Assembly (NCBI RefSeq): GCF_003688995.1
Contig: NZ_PENI01000017.1
Span: 124,001-188,000, forward strand
Reading direction: 5' to 3'
Source: Streptomyces shenzhenensis
GTDB taxonomy: Bacteria; Actinomycetota; Actinomycetes; Streptomycetales; Streptomycetaceae
DNA: 64,000 bases
This document shows, in pieces, positions 62,430 to 64,000 of the stretch (positions within the stretch are counted from its first letter, which is position 1; every line of letters begins with the position of its first letter). Position numbers and translations under genes: made by a program. The notes under the pieces are model-generated. The model worked only from the letters and a program-made list of their open reading frames with translations, did no database searches and had not been told where the DNA came from.

Positions 62430-63371
62430 GTGAGACATGTCATCGCCCTCGACGTGGGCGGCACCGGGATGAAGGCCGCCCTGATCGGGGACGGCGGCGA
62501 GCTGCTGCACCAGGACCGCCGCGCGACCGGGCGCGAACGCGGGCCCGAGGCGGTGGTCGAGGGCATCCTCGGCTTCGCCGCCGACCTGCGCGCCCACGGC
62601 ACCGAGCGGCTCGGCGAACCCGCGGTCGCGGCCGGCATCGCGGTGCCGGGCATCGTCGACGAGGCCCGCGGCATCGCCACCTACGCGGCCAACCTGGGCT
62701 GGCACGACGTACCGCTGCGCGCCCTGCTCACCGACCGGCTCGGCATCCCGGTCGCGCTCGGCCACGACGTACGCACCGGCGGCCTGGCCGAGGGCCGGAT
62801 CGGCGCGGGCAAGGGCGCGGACCGCTTCCTGTTCGTGCCCCTGGGCACCGGCATCGCGGGCGCCATCGGCCTCGACGGCCGGGTGGAGGCGGGCGCGCAC
62901 GGCTTCGCGGGCGAGATCGGCCACATCGTCGTACGGCCCGGCGGTACCGCGTGTCCGTGCGGGCAGCGCGGCTGCCTGGAGCGGTACGCCTCCGCGTCGG
63001 CCGTGACCGAGGCCTGGGCGGCGGCCTGCGGAGATCCGGACGCGGACGCCGCGGACTGCGCGAAGGCCGTCGCGTCCGGTGACCCGAACGCCGTCCGGGT
63101 CTGGCAGCAGGCGGTGGACGCACTGGCCGACGGGCTGGTCACCGCGCTCACCCTGCTCGACCCGCGCACGCTGATCATCGGCGGCGGGCTCGCCGAGGCG
63201 GGGGAGACCCTGTTCCGGCCGCTGCAGGACGCCGTCCGGCGCCGTGTCACCTTCCAGAAACTCCCGTCGATCGTCCCCGCCGCCCTGGGGGACACCGCCG
63301 GCTGCCTGGGCGCGGGTCTCCTCGCCCGGGATCTCCTCGAAACCACTGACCCTTCGGAGGTAACCGCCTGA
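62430..63371 (+). CDS. nagK: N-acetylglucosamine kinase (ROK family)
   Basis: A 313-residue ROK sugar kinase: ALDVGGTGMKAALIGDG (ATP site), AGEIGHIVVRPGGTACPCGQ with the zinc motif CPCGQRGCLERY, and IIGGGLAEAGE. It phosphorylates N-acetylglucosamine to GlcNAc-6-P, substrate of NagA. The GTG at 62430 is chosen because the ATG at 62403 would put the DasR site inside the gene edge. Its stop (TGATG) overlaps the nagA start. Cytosolic. Confidence 0.9.
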   Translation: MRHVIALDVGGTGMKAALIGDGGELLHQDRRATGRERGPEAVVEGILGFAADLRAHGTERLGEPAVAAGIAVPGIVDEARGIATYAANLGWHDVPLRALLTDRLGIPVALGHDVRTGGLAEGRIGAGKGADRFLFVPLGTGIAGAIGLDGRVEAGAHGFAGEIGHIVVRPGGTACPCGQRGCLERYASASAVTEAWAAACGDPDADAADCAKAVASGDPNAVRVWQQAVDALADGLVTALTLLDPRTLIIGGGLAEAGETLFRPLQDAVRRRVTFQKLPSIVPAALGDTAGCLGAGLLARDLLETTDPSEVTA

Positions 63372-64000
63372 TGGCCCCCAGTACGGTTCTTGCCGGCGCC
63401 CGGGTGGTGCTGCCCACCGGGATCGTGACCGACGGACGCGTGATCGTCGAGGGTACGAGGATCGCGACCGCCTCCCCCGCGGACGCCGAGGTGATCGACG
63501 TACGGGGCCACTGGCTGGTGCCCGGCTTCGTCGACGTGCACAACCACGGCGGCGGGGGCGCCTCGTTCTCGGGCACGGCCGACGAGATCCTGACGGCCGT
63601 CCGCACCCACCGGCTGCACGGCACCACCACGCTCGTCGCCTCCACCGTCACCGACGACATGGACTTCCTGGTCAAGCAGGCCGGGCTGCTGTCCGAGCTG
63701 GCGGAACAGGGCGATCTCGCCGGGATCCACTTCGAGGGCCCGTTCATCTCGCCGTGCCGCAAGGGCGCGCACTCCGAGGAGCTGCTGCGCGACCCGGACC
63801 CGGAGGAGGTGCGCCGGCTGATCGACGCGGGGCGCGGCCGGACCCGGATGGTCACCCTCGCCGCCGAGCTGCCGGGCGGCATCGACTCCGTACGGCTGCT
63901 GACGGAGCACGGTGTCATCGCCGCCGTCGGGCACACGGACGCGACGTACGAGCAGACGGTGCAGGCGATCGACGCGGGCGCGACGGTCGCCACCCACCTG
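63371..64000 (+). CDS. nagA: N-acetylglucosamine-6-phosphate deacetylase NagA (3' end beyond window)
   Basis: The first 210 residues of a metal-dependent amidohydrolase. GFVDVHNHGGGG (52-63) carries the metal His pair; GIHFEGPFISPCRKGAH (115-131) is the EGPF block; VGHTDATYEQ holds another catalytic His. It removes acetate from GlcNAc-6-P to glucosamine-6-P. The ATG overlaps the nagK stop by one base, so the pair is translationally coupled and under the upstream DasR site. The C-terminal part lies outside. Confidence 0.96.
   Translation, partial: MAPSTVLAGARVVLPTGIVTDGRVIVEGTRIATASPADAEVIDVRGHWLVPGFVDVHNHGGGGASFSGTADEILTAVRTHRLHGTTTLVASTVTDDMDFLVKQAGLLSELAEQGDLAGIHFEGPFISPCRKGAHSEELLRDPDPEEVRRLIDAGRGRTRMVTLAAELPGGIDSVRLLTEHGVIAAVGHTDATYEQTVQAIDAGATVATHL

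Overview
The window is high-GC actinobacterial chromosome and almost certainly comes from a Streptomyces. The reasons are codon-position GC bias that makes most antisense frames open, frequent GTG starts, TTA codons restricted to accessory genes, futalosine-pathway menaquinone genes, groEL2 with CIRCE, DasR-type operators next to nagK-nagA, a GpgS/OtsA/OtsB cluster and several Streptomyces intergenic repeats. From memory, the order serC ... mqnB-mqnD ... murQ ... groEL2-csp-moaD-thrC ... nagK-nagA is a conserved core segment in streptomycetes. I could not check this by alignment.

Layout. 1-9.3 kb: a partial phosphoesterase, a large FAD/Fe-S dehydrogenase, serC, a secreted protein, an SGNH hydrolase, a HAD phosphatase, an aldo/keto reductase, then a cluster of dispersed repeats and a hidden 29-codon membrane-peptide gene beside thpR. 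9.8-17.9 kb: a GNAT relic, a MarR-MFS pair with a palindromic operator, a ribbon-helix-helix protein, a purine permease, a CtpE-like P-type ATPase and a secreted protein. 18.3-30 kb: a sacsin-like GHKL protein, a MITE that supplies the stop codon of a DUF3027 gene, an MFS transporter, a lipoprotein-mqnB-mqnD operon, a cold-shock-domain protein, a HAD phosphatase, a degenerate repeat tract and a HAAS-domain membrane protein.

30.2-42.7 kb: a helicase-associated/WYL protein and an XPB-type helicase flank an accessory island of about 8 kb (about 32.9-41.0 kb). The island holds a divergent cassette. One arm is a Nudix hydrolase coupled to an HTH-Nudix putative sensor. The other arm is an NDK-like kinase, a small helical protein, a CYTH-fold protein, an HD phosphohydrolase, a 464-residue protein of unknown function and a SAM methyltransferase. 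A three-gene coupled operon of unknown proteins and a decayed serine recombinase follow. Two genes of the cassette carry TTA codons, which suggests bldA-dependent expression. This island is the best candidate for an undescribed system; the common theme is nucleotide or RNA 5'-end chemistry.

42.6-64 kb: a GT87 membrane mannosyltransferase, a HelR-type helicase-like protein, CutC with a DasR-like site, repeat clusters, an HD phosphohydrolase, a DinB-GNAT fusion, a MurR-MurQ amino-sugar recycling pair, a 109-bp tandem array, an Old Yellow Enzyme, groEL2 with three equally spaced CIRCE half-sites, cspA, a moaD-thrC operon under a SAM-I riboswitch, gpgS, otsA/otsB, a DUF3263 protein, and nagK-nagA behind a DasR site. 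MurQ, NagK and NagA together form a cell-wall amino-sugar salvage theme.
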